Shown piece after piece: positions 11,500-23,988 of a stretch of DNA of 64,000 nt (the first letter of the stretch is position 1; each line of letters begins with the position of its first letter). The translations under genes were made by a program, and so were the position numbers. The notes beneath the pieces are model-generated. The model was not told the DNA's origin. It saw only the letters and a program-made list of their open reading frames with translations, and did not search any database. This DNA comes from Vitrella brassicaformis. Lineage: Eukaryota > Sar > Vitrellaceae. Where the stretch lies: assembly GCA_001179505.1 (NCBI GenBank), contig CDMY01000666.1, forward strand, positions 124,001-188,000, given 5' to 3'.

Positions 11500-12925
11500 C
11501 CAACACACACTCACATACGCGCACTTACAACAGCGGATGGATAGACTACATGGGCAGGCCTGCATGCAACACACACATCCCCCCTGACACCCCCACAAAA
11601 CACACGATACACAATGCATGGATGTGCTGATGGATTTCCTTTTCTTCTGTCTTTGCCGTCTGTTTCAACAAACATCACACGCTAACATCACACACACAGC
11701 TGCCAATCGTTCCTTTTGCCGTCACGCGTCGGTCTGGCTGTCTGTTGCGTTGTGTGTATGAGGGATCCGGGACGCATCATTGGCTGTACAGACACACATG
11801 GTTGTTTTGAAAACACCTGCATGGATGGACATCGATAAAGTGGATACAGCGGTTGCAATAATGATGTCTCACACATACCAACATATTCACACACGCATAT
11901 ACACAGACACAGACACAGACACACACACATATACACAGAGAGTTGACGCGAAGGCATTGATGACAGGGTCTTGTCTTCCTCTGCTGCACTGGTCGATCTC
12001 ACCGCACTGAGCCCCTCACACGCCTCGGCCGTCTTACTGCACACGCTATACACACAGAGAATCCACATATAGAGACCCTTCCAGAACTGTAGGTTGCAGT
12101 CATCCTTCGTATACGTTAGCGCATATACGGTCGGGCGTTCTACCAAGCGAGGCACGCGGATGGTGCTGGGCGAGCAGTTGGAGTTCGTGGAGACGCAGCT
12201 CAACCTAAGCGAGCGCAGTGTCTGGAAGTGGATGTGATGCCGTATATGTTGGGGAGAGACGTTGAGTGACGCTTCACGATACGGGGTGAATGCTCGTTGA
12301 CGTATAGACGAAATGGATACACAAGTGCACTGAGGTCCACACGCACACACAACACACACACACACCAGACACCAGGGTCCATGCGGGTACGCATCGATCA
12401 CACGTGTGTGTGTTGGGGTGAGGGTGGTGAGTATAGCATACCCAGGTTGCGTATGGTGGGGTGAGGCAGTTGTGTGCACAGCCCACGTAACCACCACACG
12501 CACATCCAAGTCACAGCCACACCTGTCCCATAAACACACGACGCAACATAGCACACCGAAATGAACCACAGAGCCAAACGAGGAGAGGTGTGTGGGTGAG
12601 TAAACGGTGTGTCTCCCGAATGTCCCCCCTCTTTCTCAACACTACCGGACACGCAGATACTACCTACGTGCAGCCGCGAGGCCGCCGGCATCCCTCCGGC
12701 TACTAAGGCATGTATGGCATGTATTCTACAGTGGCGTCTACAAAAACAAGCTTGGCCTCTTCGTAACAGAGACGTGCAATATGTGCAGGTACAGCGACAC
12801 GCGTATACACAGGGAGAAGACGGCACAGCTCAGCAGCAGGGGCTCTACATGTGCGTGGGCTGAGAGACCCACCTTTCCCTGCACATGCATCAATGCATAA
12901 ATGCACCACTGGAAGAGCAGCACTA
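11500..12925. other. Convergent spacer with simple repeats and possible small exons
   Basis: This region lies between two convergent genes and is rich in CA/TG and TACA-type repeats. One stretch on the minus strand (about 12000-12230) has splice-like borders and non-repetitive codons; it is listed separately as a doubtful gene. Nothing else looks coding. Confidence 0.4.
12002..12226 (-). CDS. Doubtful minus-strand exons of an unknown gene
   Basis: On the minus strand an acceptor (cacttccag) is followed by codons for TLRSLRLSCVSTNSNC and a donor (CTTG|GTAGAA). A second fragment, KTAEACEGLSAV, also lies between acceptor- and donor-like sites. The codons are not repeat-derived, unlike the surroundings. 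I could not join these pieces into a full gene or find a start, so this may be part of a 3' untranslated region, a decayed gene or a short unknown gene. Confidence 0.2.
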
Positions 12926-14375
12926 TTAACCGCAGGATCGTTCGACGCGGACACGGAATGAGGACGGCCTGGGAACCGGCCAGTGGGGGAACACGTCTCG
13001 GAGGAAGTTGAGACATGCGTTTCGTCTCGCTGCGCTGTTCTTCAGTAGAAGGGATTCCCTGCCCTGCGGACCAGCCAGGATGGATACATCTTCAACGATC
13101 ACACCTGAACACACCATGAGAGAGATGCCATTCATGGATGCAACAAGGAAGGGGCCGTCTGTTGCCGTGTCTCACTCACATGCCTCCTGTTCGTCACCGC
13201 CCAGGTGCGCAGCAAGCCAGTTGATGCACATATCTTCACAATTACGTTCGCGACTCATAAGACTAACCACCGGCCTGCGTATTCGAATGGTGGTGAGGGA
13301 GAGGGACAAGTGGATAGAGAAATAGGGAGAGGGACAGGTGGAGAGGGATCCATCCAATGGCCTGCCCTCCCTTGGTGCCTGCCCTTGTGGTCGCGCTCAC
13401 TGAGGGATGAACTCCATGTATTTCTCGAGCACCGCTGTCGACATAAGAGCCGCGCTTGTGAAGGCAAGGTTATCGTCTTTCCTCGAGTAGGAGTAGAACA
13501 GCGCCTGTGAGCCTTCTTGGCATCGATAAATCGACCGCCGATGGGACAAGCCACTAACCACTCGTCTTGGGAACAGTCGCCCTGCCAGCAGGAGCTTATG
13601 GATATCATCTTGCCAGAGGAAGAGAACAAGAGAGTGGTGCATTTAGACAGCCCTTGTCATCCCATCTTTCTTGCCTACCGCAGCCAACAGACCTGTCGTC
13701 ATCCAGCACAAGTGTGAATGGGCTGTCGATGTACTCGGCAACATAGAACCTCTCGCCCAGCCCCCTCTCGCCCGGAAGGACTCGGGCTTTGGTCGAGTTG
13801 GCCTTCATAAGCTGCTCTTCCAGCGCCGCTCGGAAGTCGTCAATAGACTGGTCAGCGGGCACCCATGTGTCAAATACGATCTCTTTGATGTAGATGCACT
13901 GCTCGAGGGGTGTGAGGAAATGCTTGACCCTGTGTTTTGCCCTGAAGGGCCCCATTGTTATCGCTGCAGTCACCGAGCCCTGCATGGAAGAGAACAAAAA
14001 TCGTCGCTTCGTAGCAGTGAACGGCTGACTGGTCTGACGATGTACCTGCAGGTTTTCTGATGCAGCGTCTTCTTTCTTCAGGCTCAACGTTGTTTGGCGT
14101 CTGAATGTTGTCCTCCGTTGGAGAGACGACCGTGGGCTGCAGGGCCCAGAAGCGGGCTTCCACTGGTCGAGTGTTGCATTTTGCAGTGCAGCGTAGTCGT
14201 ATCCTCCTTGTTGGTCCATCGCTTCAACTTCGTGTTTGGGTGGCAGTGTTGTTTCTGATAGGAATCTTGCTCGTGCTGTTGTTGCCGTTGACTTGACATG
14301 TGTTCTGAGGTAGTCTACGAGCAACAGCGTGACGACGACTCCCGCCAGAAGCGCCACTGCAACGTGTTTCGTCAT
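12926..14375 (-). CDS. GT64 (exostosin-type) glycosyltransferase, copy A
   Basis: This is a type II membrane glycosyltransferase of the GT64 (EXT/EXTL C-terminal) fold. It begins MTKHVAVALLAGVVV, a short cytosolic tail plus signal anchor. The catalytic part contains FTLVLDDDRS, the DDD metal- and sugar-nucleotide-binding motif, then a block with RLFPRRVVSG and YSYSRKDDNLA, and the NCEDMCINWLAAHL block that corresponds to the acidic catalytic region of exostosins. Five exons are joined by GT-AG introns. Relatives add GlcNAc or related sugars in the Golgi; the substrate here is unknown. The N-terminal half of the GT64 domain is poorly recognisable. Copy B on the opposite strand has the same exon order and near-identical central exons, so the two arose by inverted duplication. 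Confidence 0.75.
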
Positions 14376-14495
14376 CCCGGTGCAGACATCCGTTGAGGAA
14401 TGAGATGAATGTGCTTAGCCTACGGCCCCACCCATTCCGCGATCCGATCGCGCGGGCCCCACAAAACGGTGCTGCTCTCCCCCTCTCTCCCGGCG
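14376..14495. promoter_or_regulatory. Compact divergent promoter of the GT64 pair
   Basis: Only 120 bp separate the two GT64 start codons. The region has a GC-rich centre (ccgcgatccgatcgcgcggg) with local dyad symmetry. The AAGCTCGCA word found in other divergent promoters is absent. Confidence 0.5.
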
Positions 14496-15901
14496 ATGCT
14501 CAGTTGCGGGAAACTTGCTGCTGTTGCGCTTTTGGTTCAGATTATCGCGCTTTCTGTGGTACCGTGTGTTGTGCTCGTGCGGCACGTTGGCCTTCTCCGG
14601 GATCTTACGAAGGCAGCAGCATCGGCAGCCACAGAAAATATGGCTGCTGTCGAGGGATACGATTACTCGTCGCTGGAGGGCTCATCGCTGGAGCAGTGGA
14701 TCCCTCAGTCCAGCAGCCATTGGCAATGTACTCGAGCGGTGTCCCTGAGGAGGAGGGACAGATTCACCCGGCCAAGCACGCTCACTCTGAACAAGGACGA
14801 CACTCCAATCAGTGACCTTCAGGTGCGTGACAAGAATGCGTGAGACGATCCTGAAGTCGATTCCTCCACGTTTCATGATTTCCAATCCTTCCCTTCGCGC
14901 AGGGCTCGGTGACTGTTGCGGTTCGGCTGGGGCCCTTCAGAGCAGAATACTGGGGCAAGCATTTCCTCACACCCCTCGAGCAGTGCATCTACATCAAAGA
15001 GATCGTATTTGACACATGGGTGCCCGCTGACCAGTCTATTGTTGACTTCCGAGCGGCGTTAGGAGAGCAGCTTATGAAGGCCAACTCGACCAAAGCCCGA
15101 GTCCTTCCGGGCGAGAGGGGGCTGGGCGAGAGGTTTTATGTCGCCGAGTACGTCGACAGCCCATTCACACTTGTGCTGGATGATGATAGAAGCATGAAAT
15201 GCGGTTAGGTGGCCAAGCAGACGCACAAGCAATGTACTTGTGTTTTCATTCATTTTTCATTATCAGCTGAGATCCACAAGCTCCTGCTGGCGGGGAGGCT
15301 GTTCCCAAGACGAGTAGTCAGCGGGCTCGATCACCGCCGTTCCATTTATAAGTGCGGCAGCTCAGACGCCCTCTTTTACTCGTATTCACGGAACGACGAC
15401 AATCTTGCCCTCACCTGCGGCGCTCTTCTGTCGACATCGCTCCTTCAGTCGTACACACAGATCATCCCTAAGTGAGCGAAAACACAACACATCGTCGCAC
15501 ACACACAACACGTCCTTCTGGAAGAATGAATGTCTCCCCCTCCCTGTCTCTCCCTGTGCCTTGATACACGCAGGCCGGTCGTTGGTCTCATAAACAGAGA
15601 AAAGAACTGCGAAGACATGACTATCAACTGGCTGGCGGCTCATCTCAATGGCGACGAACAGGAATCATGTTAGTGAGACACAACAGCAGACATGGCCGCC
15701 CTCGTGTTGTGTCTCTCATGGTGTGTGTCTCCAGGTGTGATCGTTGAGGATGCATCCGCACTTGTCGGCCCGCAAGGCAGCGAATCCCTGTCGAGAACAA
15801 ACACCGAGGCGAGACGCGATGCATGTGTCAACTTCCTCCGAGATGTCTTCCCATACTGGCCGGTACCCAGGCCGTCCTCCTTCCGTGTCCGCATCCACTG
15901 A
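14496..15901 (+). CDS. GT64 (exostosin-type) glycosyltransferase, copy B
   Basis: This gene mirrors copy A. It starts at the ATG at 14496 (MLSCGKLAAVALLVQII), giving a signal anchor; an in-frame ATG at 14409 would add 29 residues. Exon 2 (from about 14903) codes for EQCIYIKEIVFDTWVPADQS and the motif FTLVLDDDRS. Exon 3 (from about 15268) gives RLFPRRVVSGLDHRRS and YSYSRNDDNLALTCGALL. Exon 4 gives REKNCEDMTINWLAAHL, and exon 5 ends VFPYWPVPRPSSFRVRIH. Intron phases match those of copy A. The protein differs from copy A mostly in the N-terminal region and in exon 5, so the central exons may be under purifying selection or gene conversion. It probably works in the Golgi on glycans or glycosylated proteins. 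Confidence 0.75.
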
Positions 15902-16745
15902 TGCGGTTATTGATGGGTGACTGACGTGCAGTGTATGCACGTAGATGTGTCTTGTCCATGACGGGAGAGGAGAGGATGGTTGGTAGGTGCTTGTTGGAGG
16001 TAGGCTAGGTGGAGACCTGATGGATGACGATCGTCTCCTGTCTGCGTATCAATATTGGATAATGTGGATGAGTGTGTAGATGTGTCAATCGGCCGGTCCA
16101 TTCGTATATATGCGGACGTGTACGTGTGCGCGCATGCATTAATGGCCGTTTTCCCTGTTGATCGAGTTTGTGGCTGTCTGTGATCATGTGTATACGTATG
16201 TGTTGGACACTCAATTGTGTGTGTGCACCACCTTCTCTTCAAGTGCACATTCGTTGACGATGAATGAGCTGGACCTTGTGCACCGAGAGCGCTCGTCCCC
16301 TCACACACTGCATTTTTCACGCATGGTGATGAATAGTCCCCCCCACACCACACCACACCACACCAGACCACACGCAACCACACCACGCACCATCAGCTGT
16401 CCGGCACACACAGGTAGATTCCTTACCCACTTCGTTAAGCACTAGAGTGTCAAAAGACTGCGTGTGCCCATCCGTCCATCCACACACGCACACGCACACG
16501 CACTCACCGCCGCGACCGTCGGGAGAATGCAGATAACAGATTGAGCGCTGCCCGCTCGGCCGCACTCATGCACGCAGAAGCGGCCAGCTCTGTCTGCACG
16601 CACCAAGCAGTCAGCCCTCCCTCGTGTGTGTGTCTGTTAGTCAACCATCCAACTTACGCACACATGCAAAACGTGCATTGAAAGCTGTGCACCCACCCCT
16701 CCCTCCCTCCCTCCCCTCGCTCCCTCCCTCCGTATTTCTGTCTGT
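15902..16745. repeat. Convergent spacer with simple repeats
   Basis: This spacer holds no coding signal that I can see. It contains CACAC(C/A)-type repeats near 16340-16390, a CA-rich run at about 16480-16505 and a CCCT array at 16697-16733. It separates the stop codons of GT64 copy B and the RING-ankyrin gene. Confidence 0.5.
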
Positions 16746-19265
16746 CTATCGCAGGCCGAGGGGCACAAATGTGGTGCCGTTAAGGTAGCCCACTTCCCGC
16801 CAGAGGAACGACAGGTCGTCCATTGACGACGCCCCACTGCTCGTCGGCAGCCCATGTGTGGCTGACTCCTCCCTCCTGGCCTTCTCTACTATCTCGCGCA
16901 ACCCCACACGCCGCCCGCCCTCACTGCCGATGGCAAAACACCGGCAGCGGGGCAGCGCCTCCCCCATCCCCAGCACCTCCCCGCCCGCCACGCCCTCAAA
17001 ACCGCCCACCACCGACCGCAGAAACAGGTCGAGGCATGCATTCATACGGCGGCCGAACTGGGTGTTGGTGGCAAATCGCATGTGTGGGGCTGGGGGGACA
17101 AACAGGAAGCGGCGCAAGAGAGGCAGCACGCTATCCTCTAGCACAGCGGGGTGGCGGAAGAGGCCTGACTGGTACACGAGAGCAATATCGCACAGGGCAG
17201 CATTGATAACACCCACAATGCGGTCAGGCAGCCCCCGCAGATACACGCCATACATGGAGGCTACCGTATGTTTGCCCTCCCTATCCTTGTTGTTCCGCCG
17301 GTGCGTGAGCGTGTGCAGGCCTTTCGATGGGTCGATGCCCAGATGCAGCGCCTCCGCAAGGCCCGCAATCCGATGGCTATCATCCAAATCGCACGCGAAT
17401 CGCGAATCCCCCTTGGGTCGGGCGAAGTACTGCACACACGAGGCACAGATACGAAGAAACAGGCACAGCCGTCACTCCCAGGCGCCACTGCCGCTATCCC
17501 ATTCACTCCACCCCTACTTACCACACGGACGTCGTAGCCTTCACGGATGAGTTCTCGAAGCACGTCGACGGACCCGACCTCCATCGCAGCACACCACCAC
17601 TCGTGCAGGCGGCGCTGCTTGGCAGTGCTCGCATCCAGCAACGGCTCCTGGACCTGCAAACACACACATACACACACAGATGGATGGATGGATGAATGGA
17701 CAGATGAGTTCCATTGGATGTACCCGCCCCTCCCTCGCGTGTGTGTGGGGTGGTGTGCGCACCTCTAGTAGCTTGCGGGCGCCCCCATCCATCATGCAGC
17801 GGAACGCCAAAACGCAGCCCTTGGTCTTGACTATCCCCTGACGCACCTGCACACACACACACACACACTCTCTCTCTCTCTCTTTCACATGAATGCATTG
17901 GCGCAGCCCCACACGCTGGTTCCATCATAACGTGCATATGTCACCTGCTCTACTGAGCCGACCCAGCTATCGAGCTCCGTCGTCAACTCCACCACCAGGC
18001 CGCTAAAGGCCCTCGATGTGTCGATATCGATATCGCTGTGGCAGCCCAACGAGGCCATGAGGGCGTCGGCCGCAGTTTCCTTCCACCCGCACCACAGTGA
18101 GCGCATGTGCCCCATCACTGACAGGGCCAGCTCTCGGTCCACACGCCTCAAAGCGGTGGCCAGTGCGTGCTTGAGGCAGGCCACCACCAGCTCCCTCCTG
18201 TGGCCCACGTCATCCGCCCCGGTCATGACGTAAGACCTCCTCCGCAGCATCACGTCCATGACGCGCGCAGCCCCACTCGGCTGCTCGGCTGCGAACTCGA
18301 TGACCGACACCTCGGGCCGATTGGGATTGGCCTCCGCGTATGGCTCCGCGCCCTCCTTCATCAGCCGAGAGATGACGGCCGCGTCAGGGTGCTCCTTGGT
18401 GATTTCCTCGGCTAGCCGGTGCGTCTCGTTGGGCCTCTGGGGTGTCGGGCGAGGGGGCCCGTGTGGGCCGTACACTATATGTGGACGGGCCGGCCTGGGA
18501 GGCTCGCGGGGAAGAGCTGCATGACAAGACAAGACACGCCATCAGACACAATGAGATGAGATCCTCGTTCGCAAGGGTGCGGTGCTCATATCGGTGGTGT
18601 TGTGTGTTCTCACCTTCCGCGTTGGGTGCTGTGAGGGAGGATGACCGTGCGACAGATCCCATCCTCCATGACTTGCGCATGCGGGACCGAAATATGCGCC
18701 CTCGCGTCGCCCCGTAGAGTGACATCTCATCGTCGGATATGTCACTGGGGGGCGAGCGATTCAGTAACGACGCCTTAGGGTGGTCGTTGCCCGACGGAGG
18801 CCTGGGCTCGGGCGTACGGGACCTTACAGCGGCGGTCTTGGCGTCCCCTGACACGAAGACCATCAGCACAACACACGATGGTGCGCTGCCCCTTTCTGTC
18901 TCCCCATTTCCTGTTCCCTCTGACCTGAAACCACGCTAGATCTCCTGAGGTCGATGGGCATCTCACAGGCAGGGCAGCGCTCCTGTCCCTCTGCCGATGG
19001 CTCCCCTCTCGGGAAGCGCGGCACTGCAGCCAACCGCATCCTGTTGAAACACTCTGGAAACACCACCCACACCAGACCAGATAGAGGGCCAACACCGCAA
19101 ACAACCATTTCTGAATACCAGGTGCTGCTGAGTGTGCGGCGGCTGACCTTCACACAGGCAAACGTGGCGGCAGGGATACAGTAAAACCACTGGAGGTCTG
19201 GGGCACCGCATGCACGTCCTCGGCGAGGAAAACTTGAGCTCCCGAAGACTTTTCGACCCCATCAT
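16746..19265 (-). CDS. RING-finger protein with ankyrin-like C-terminal region
   Basis: The N-terminus, from the ATG at 19265 (MMGSKSLRELKF), codes for a C3HC4 RING finger split by one intron: CMRCPRPPVVLLYPCRHVC, then LCEECFNRM, then ERCPACEMPIDL. The order C-x2-C, C-x-H-x3-C-x2-C, C-x2-C fits RING-HC domains of E3 ubiquitin ligases. A Ser/Pro/Arg-rich linker follows (18640-18850). The C-terminal half is helical and has ankyrin-like units, for example AAVISRLMKEGAEPYAE and RLHEWWCAAMEVGSVDVL with LIREGYDV, with longer non-repeat helices between. The last exon (about 16750-17430) is a long alpha-helical region with no recognised domain. The likely role is substrate ubiquitination, with the ankyrin region binding the target; this is inference. 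The gene diverges from the ligand-gated channel gene. Confidence 0.68.
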
Positions 19266-19660
19266 CAGAAAGAGGACGTCGTTTGCTAAAAAAAGCAAAG
19301 CAATGTCTGTCGTTCACGCGGCAGCGGCTTCAGGGAGCACCCTAGGCGGCCTGACGGCCAAGTCCCCCCTCGACTCTCTTCCACTTTAGCTCGCGCTTCT
19401 GCGAGCTTGAACGGCTCCAGAGGAAAGATTCGTAGAGCACACATCAGCGGGAAGGCATCAAGAAAGCACGCAAGGTACGCGAAGGCATCAAGAGAGCACA
19501 GCCTGTCTTGGGCCTGTCTCAATGCAACGTCGATGCTGTCTGTGTGTGGTGTGTGGTCAGTGAGCATCAAGTGTACCGTCAAGAGCTGGCGAGTCTGGAG
19601 GCCCACAGGAGAGCCGAGGGATGCTCTGCCCCTCAACGGCGCTCCCGCACTGTCCCGCTG
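19266..19660. promoter_or_regulatory. Divergent promoter between RING-ankyrin and channel genes
   Basis: This 395-bp region contains the word TGCGAGCTT at 19400-19408, 135 bp upstream of the minus-strand start, with a related AGCTCGC just before it (19388-19394). The rest may be the 5' leader of the channel gene; the frame upstream of 19661 is open but has no ATG in a convincing context. Confidence 0.5.
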
Positions 19661-22600
19661 ATGTCGCCGTCAGCCCCCCAGACACTGCCCCTCCCCCTCC
19701 CCCTCTCTCTTGTGCTGCTGCTGCTGTGCTTGCTGAGTGCGGTGGCACAGCCGCTGGCCGAGTCGGGCGACTCCGAGGAGGCAGCAGGCATCGAGAGCTA
19801 TGACGTCCCGGTGCGGCTGAGCTACAGGGTCGACAAGTTCTATGGCATCGACCACACGGCGCCCAACCCCTCGGCACGCACATCGCTCTTCCGGCTGGAC
19901 CTCTCGGTGATCCTCCACTGGTCAGACCAGTACATCTCCCACCTCTACGACTCCTCTACCGGCACACGGCAGCCTGCCAACCCCACTGAGACCCTGCTTG
20001 ACGACGTCGGGCGGTCGTCAGGGGGCGGGGCGGCTGAGCAAGCCGAGGCCAATGCGTCGTCGGGTGCGGCCGGCGCCAGTTCGGCGTCGGGCAACCTCGA
20101 GTCGTCTGAGTATGCGTCTGAGGAGGACTACGGCACCTCGATCGACGAGGAGACGCCCAAACCGGACCAGGGCGGTGAGAAACCCAAAAAGCAAAACCTG
20201 AGGAGTGGTCAGAAGGAGGGAGACCATGAGGCCGCGGGGGCGGCGGGTGGCGGGAGCAATACCACTGCGAGCGTCAACTCGACGGAGAGGAACGGTGTGA
20301 CGTTTCTGTCGCCCAAGGACGTGTGGGACTTCCTGCAGAAGGGTCTGATCTGGGTGCCTGAGGTGCGCTTCGTGGGCGGGGCGGTGACGAGCTCTCCCGT
20401 GTACAACGCCACGGCCATCACGCGGAACGGTGACGTCTTTGCGCTGTACAAGTTCAACAACGTCGAGACCACAACGCTGCTGTCGTCGCTCAACTACCCC
20501 TTCGACACCCAGACCCTCAAGCTCAAGTTTGTCGTCACCGACCCGCTGCCCAACCTCCAATACGAGTACCTGCACAAGATACACAGCGACCCCCTCACCA
20601 TGGAGGCACGTCAGGAGGGGCACTCCTTCCCACCTGGGCCGCAGGGACCCGGCGCACAGCAGCAATTCGGCACTGGCGCCAACAACGCCCCCGCCGTGAG
20701 AACGGAGGAAGACGGCCAGTCGACGCCCGTCTTTGCGGTGCAGAAGCGTCGCGTCATCCGTCTGGAGATCGTCAACTCGCTGTCGGAGCTCTTCTCCCAC
20801 CTGCACCTCAAGCACCTCACCGGCCCCATCGACGACGTCCTGCTGCCGGGCGACCTGCCTGGGTGGGGCAACGACTACCTGAGGGGCCAGGGGGTGGAGA
20901 CGAGCGACCCGCGGCCCCACGCCATGATCCCCGACGAGTGGCTGGTGCAGGACGTGTCGGCCCGGCTGAGCACCATGAAGGGCGCCAACTCGGTGTGGAC
21001 CACACTCATGCCCAGCCCCCTGCTCGAGGAGGTCCTCAAGATGTCCAGAGGGGGCGTGCTGGCCGGTGTCCCGCCCCCCGCCACGCCCTCTGAGATCTGC
21101 TACATCCCCCCAGAGGCCGACCGACCCATCAGCGGCGTCACGCTCGGTGCGAGGAGTGACGGCGATGCCGACGAGGGCGCCACCAAGAGCAAAGCCACCC
21201 ACCCTCCCTGCGGTGCGGTGGAGCTTCGTGTGGTGGTGAAGCGTCACCTGCTGCTGATCATCCACCGGCTGATCCTGCCTCTGGTGTTCCTGACGCTGCT
21301 CAGCTGGGGTGGTTTCTGGCTGGGCCCGTCTGTGTACGCCAAGGAGGGGCAGTGGGCGGGGCGTCTGGCGATCCCGGTGTTCGCATTTTTCCTGATGCTG
21401 ATCTTCCAGAACTACATCATGTCGCCCCCGCAGATCCCCGCCGGCGTGCTGACGCGGGAGACCTGGCTGCACACCTTCATGATCTTCACCCTCTACTACT
21501 GCCTCATGGCCGTCCTGCAGACCGTCCTGGCGTACATTCTCACCGAGAAGGTGTCGGCCATCGTCGGCGGATGGCTCGACCGCCTCTCGCGGCTCGTCTT
21601 CCCACTCGTCTATGTGCTCTTTCTGGCGCTCTCATTCGCCCTCACCAACCACCCGCAGATCCTCGCCCTGGTGCTGCACATCGCCTTCGGCATCATGCTG
21701 CTGTCGCTGCTGGGGACGTCGCTCTACTGGGCGGCGCTGTTCAAGCGGACGGCGCTGCGGCACCTGGTGGACCTGGCGGTGAACGACAAGATGATGTGCC
21801 GGCCGGAGGTGTGCGGGGACGTGCAGGAAGCCCGGAAACTGTTTCGATACCTCGACCCTGCCGGGAGATTCATGTATGGGGAGAGGGGGGGTGGCTGAGG
21901 GACGCTGCACATATGTATGGCGGGTGACGTGATGTTGTTGTTTCAGATTGTCGCCGCATGACATTGTGGATGTGTTGCGATATGGCGGCGTGGATCTGTC
22001 TGAGCGTGAGCTGGAGCTGCTCGAGGATCGACTCAGGGACATCTGTGGGGACTACATCAGCTACATCGAGCTATACAGACACGCGCCGGTAGGCGACACA
22101 CACACACAACACACGACACCAAGCACAATGGTCATGGGTGTCTATGTCTGTCGTCTCTCTCTCCCCCTTTCAGGTCATATTCGGTTCTGGTCTTCGTGAG
22201 GCGGCCAAGCGTGATGTCACCTCCTCCCGCCCCGCCCGCAACGTCACGTCCGTCCGCGGCCGGCGCCGCCGCAACAACAACTCGTCGAGCGGCAACGACC
22301 AGCTCGACTACCCCCAGAAGCAGGCCAGCAAGTCGCAAGCCGCCGTCCACGGCGCCGACTTCATCGACGCCACGGCGAACCTCTCGGCCGACCTCACGCG
22401 GGGCTTCCGGTCGTCCCTGAGCAAGCTCTCACCCAACCGGCCGCCCGCGTCGCCCCTGCCCGGTGCCAAGGGCACTGGTCTGGGCGGCCGGCCGCGAGAC
22501 CGTGAGCTGATGGAGACGGTGGTGCATCCCTCGCCCTCGCCCACCCAGGGGCAGCGTCAGGGCCGGGACGAGTCGAGTCCCCGTGCGGTGGCGTCTCAGT

Positions 22601-23988
22601 CGCCCTCACAGCAGTCGTCATGGACCTCCCGCGGGACGGCGTCTCCCGTGACCGACGGCCGGTCCATGGAGCAGAAGGAGCGCACCGGCGGTTTTGAGCG
22701 GCCCGGGTGGCGCGCTGACGAGGTGTGCGAGGGCAGCCCCAGCTCCCTCGCCATGAGCTCCCCCTACAGCGGGCAAAACGAGGCCATGGCCGCCAACCAG
22801 CACCAGACCGGCGGGAACGGCACTGGCTCCAACTCGTCCGTGACCTTCTCAGTGACGCCGTCGGTCGAGTCGTCGACATTCATGCTGTCGTGCTCGACAC
22901 CTGGATCGCACCCCGTGTCGCCCGGCCACTCCCCGCCGCACTCGCCCACATCCACACCGTGGATGGCCACTCCGCGGACAGCACAGCAGCAGCCGCAGCA
23001 GGCAGGAGCAGACAAGGGCGGGGCGTCCGCTAACGACTGGCAGAGCCGCCAACAAGCCAGCCAGGCGGTCGGCACCAGCGCCCCTGTGGTCGCCCATGTG
23101 CCCCGCGAGGAGACGCCCTCGTCATATTCGTCGTTCGGTTCGCTGAGCCGTTGTCGGCAGCGGGACCCCAACTCGTCTCCCCTGGTCGGCCCCCATCGGC
23201 TGGTCGAGCGCCGCCCCACTGTGGCGATGGAAAGTGCGCTGCAGTGGGCTGCAAAAGAGCGCCAGACCGCCAGTGGGACCGGCGAGGGCGGAGGCGGACG
23301 GGAGGGCCAACACGGAGAGTCTCTGTCGCCGTGCTTCCGGCCCCGTGAGCGACATCCCGAGCGGACCGAGCTGGTGCGTCAGCGGCTGTCCTTGCCCGTG
23401 GACATGCTCATGCGCAAGTCACTCAACGAGTACGCCGCCGAGCTGGAGCAGCGCGACCACATCGCCGATGGCGACGATGTGGGCAGCCCCCTGCTGCGCG
23501 ATGGCAGCCGCACCCTCTCCGCCGACCGCCATGGCTCCTCGAGTGCGGCCAACCGGTCTCACTCGACCCCTCGGACAGCCATGACATCTCTTGCCATGCG
23601 CAAGCGCGGCCTGTCCATCAACATCGAGACACCTCCCGACCCGCCGCCCACGTCACTCACCAGTCCTCGTCGGAAAGGCAAGAGGGGGCGAATCGGATGG
23701 CTCCTTGATGGCGAGCAGGGCGGCGAGGGGGGCGGCGCTGACATGGACGAGGGCAACGGCGTTATGCGGCTCCGTGCGAGCGTGAGTGGTGCGCGTGGCG
23801 ATCGCACGCCGCCGTCACGTGTGGCCCAAGGAGAGGAGGGCACTGGGGGTGCGTCTGCTGGGAGCGCCCCGCAGTCGCCGCATGGGCGCACCAAGGTGAC
23901 GCCTTATGAGGGGCCCGAGGGGTCGATGATGACGGCTGAACAGCTGTGGGGAGGGGAGATGGGCAGGGACGTCGTCACAGAGGTGTGA
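19661..23988 (+). CDS. GLIC-like pentameric ligand-gated ion channel with EF-hand-like and long disordered tail
   Basis: A signal peptide (LPLPLPLSLVLLLLCLLSAV) is followed by a beta-sheet extracellular domain interrupted by a roughly 100-residue acidic insert (about residues 115-215). Recognisable blocks are LIWVPEVRFV and SLNYPFDTQTLKLKF. The PFD of the Cys-loop region is kept but both flanking cysteines are missing, as in prokaryotic channels such as GLIC. Four helices follow in family order: M1 HRLILPLVFLTLLSWGGFWL (about residue 530), M2 GRLAIPVFAFFLMLIFQN, M3 TFMIFTLYYCLMAVLQTVLA and M4 RLVFPLVYVLFLALSF, plus one further hydrophobic segment. Two introns (about 21873-21946 and 22091-22171) flank a small exon. 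Joined, it reads RYLDPAGRFILSPHDIVDVL, an EF-hand-like helix-loop-helix. The last exon adds about 600 Ser/Pro/Gly-rich residues, probably cytosolic and phosphorylated. The ligand and ion are unknown. Confidence 0.8.

Noticed and set aside
20018-21472. Long minus-strand open frame (484 codons) opposite the channel gene
   Set aside because: It lies antisense to the well-supported channel and its His/Gln/Arg-rich composition mirrors the GC-rich codons of the real gene.
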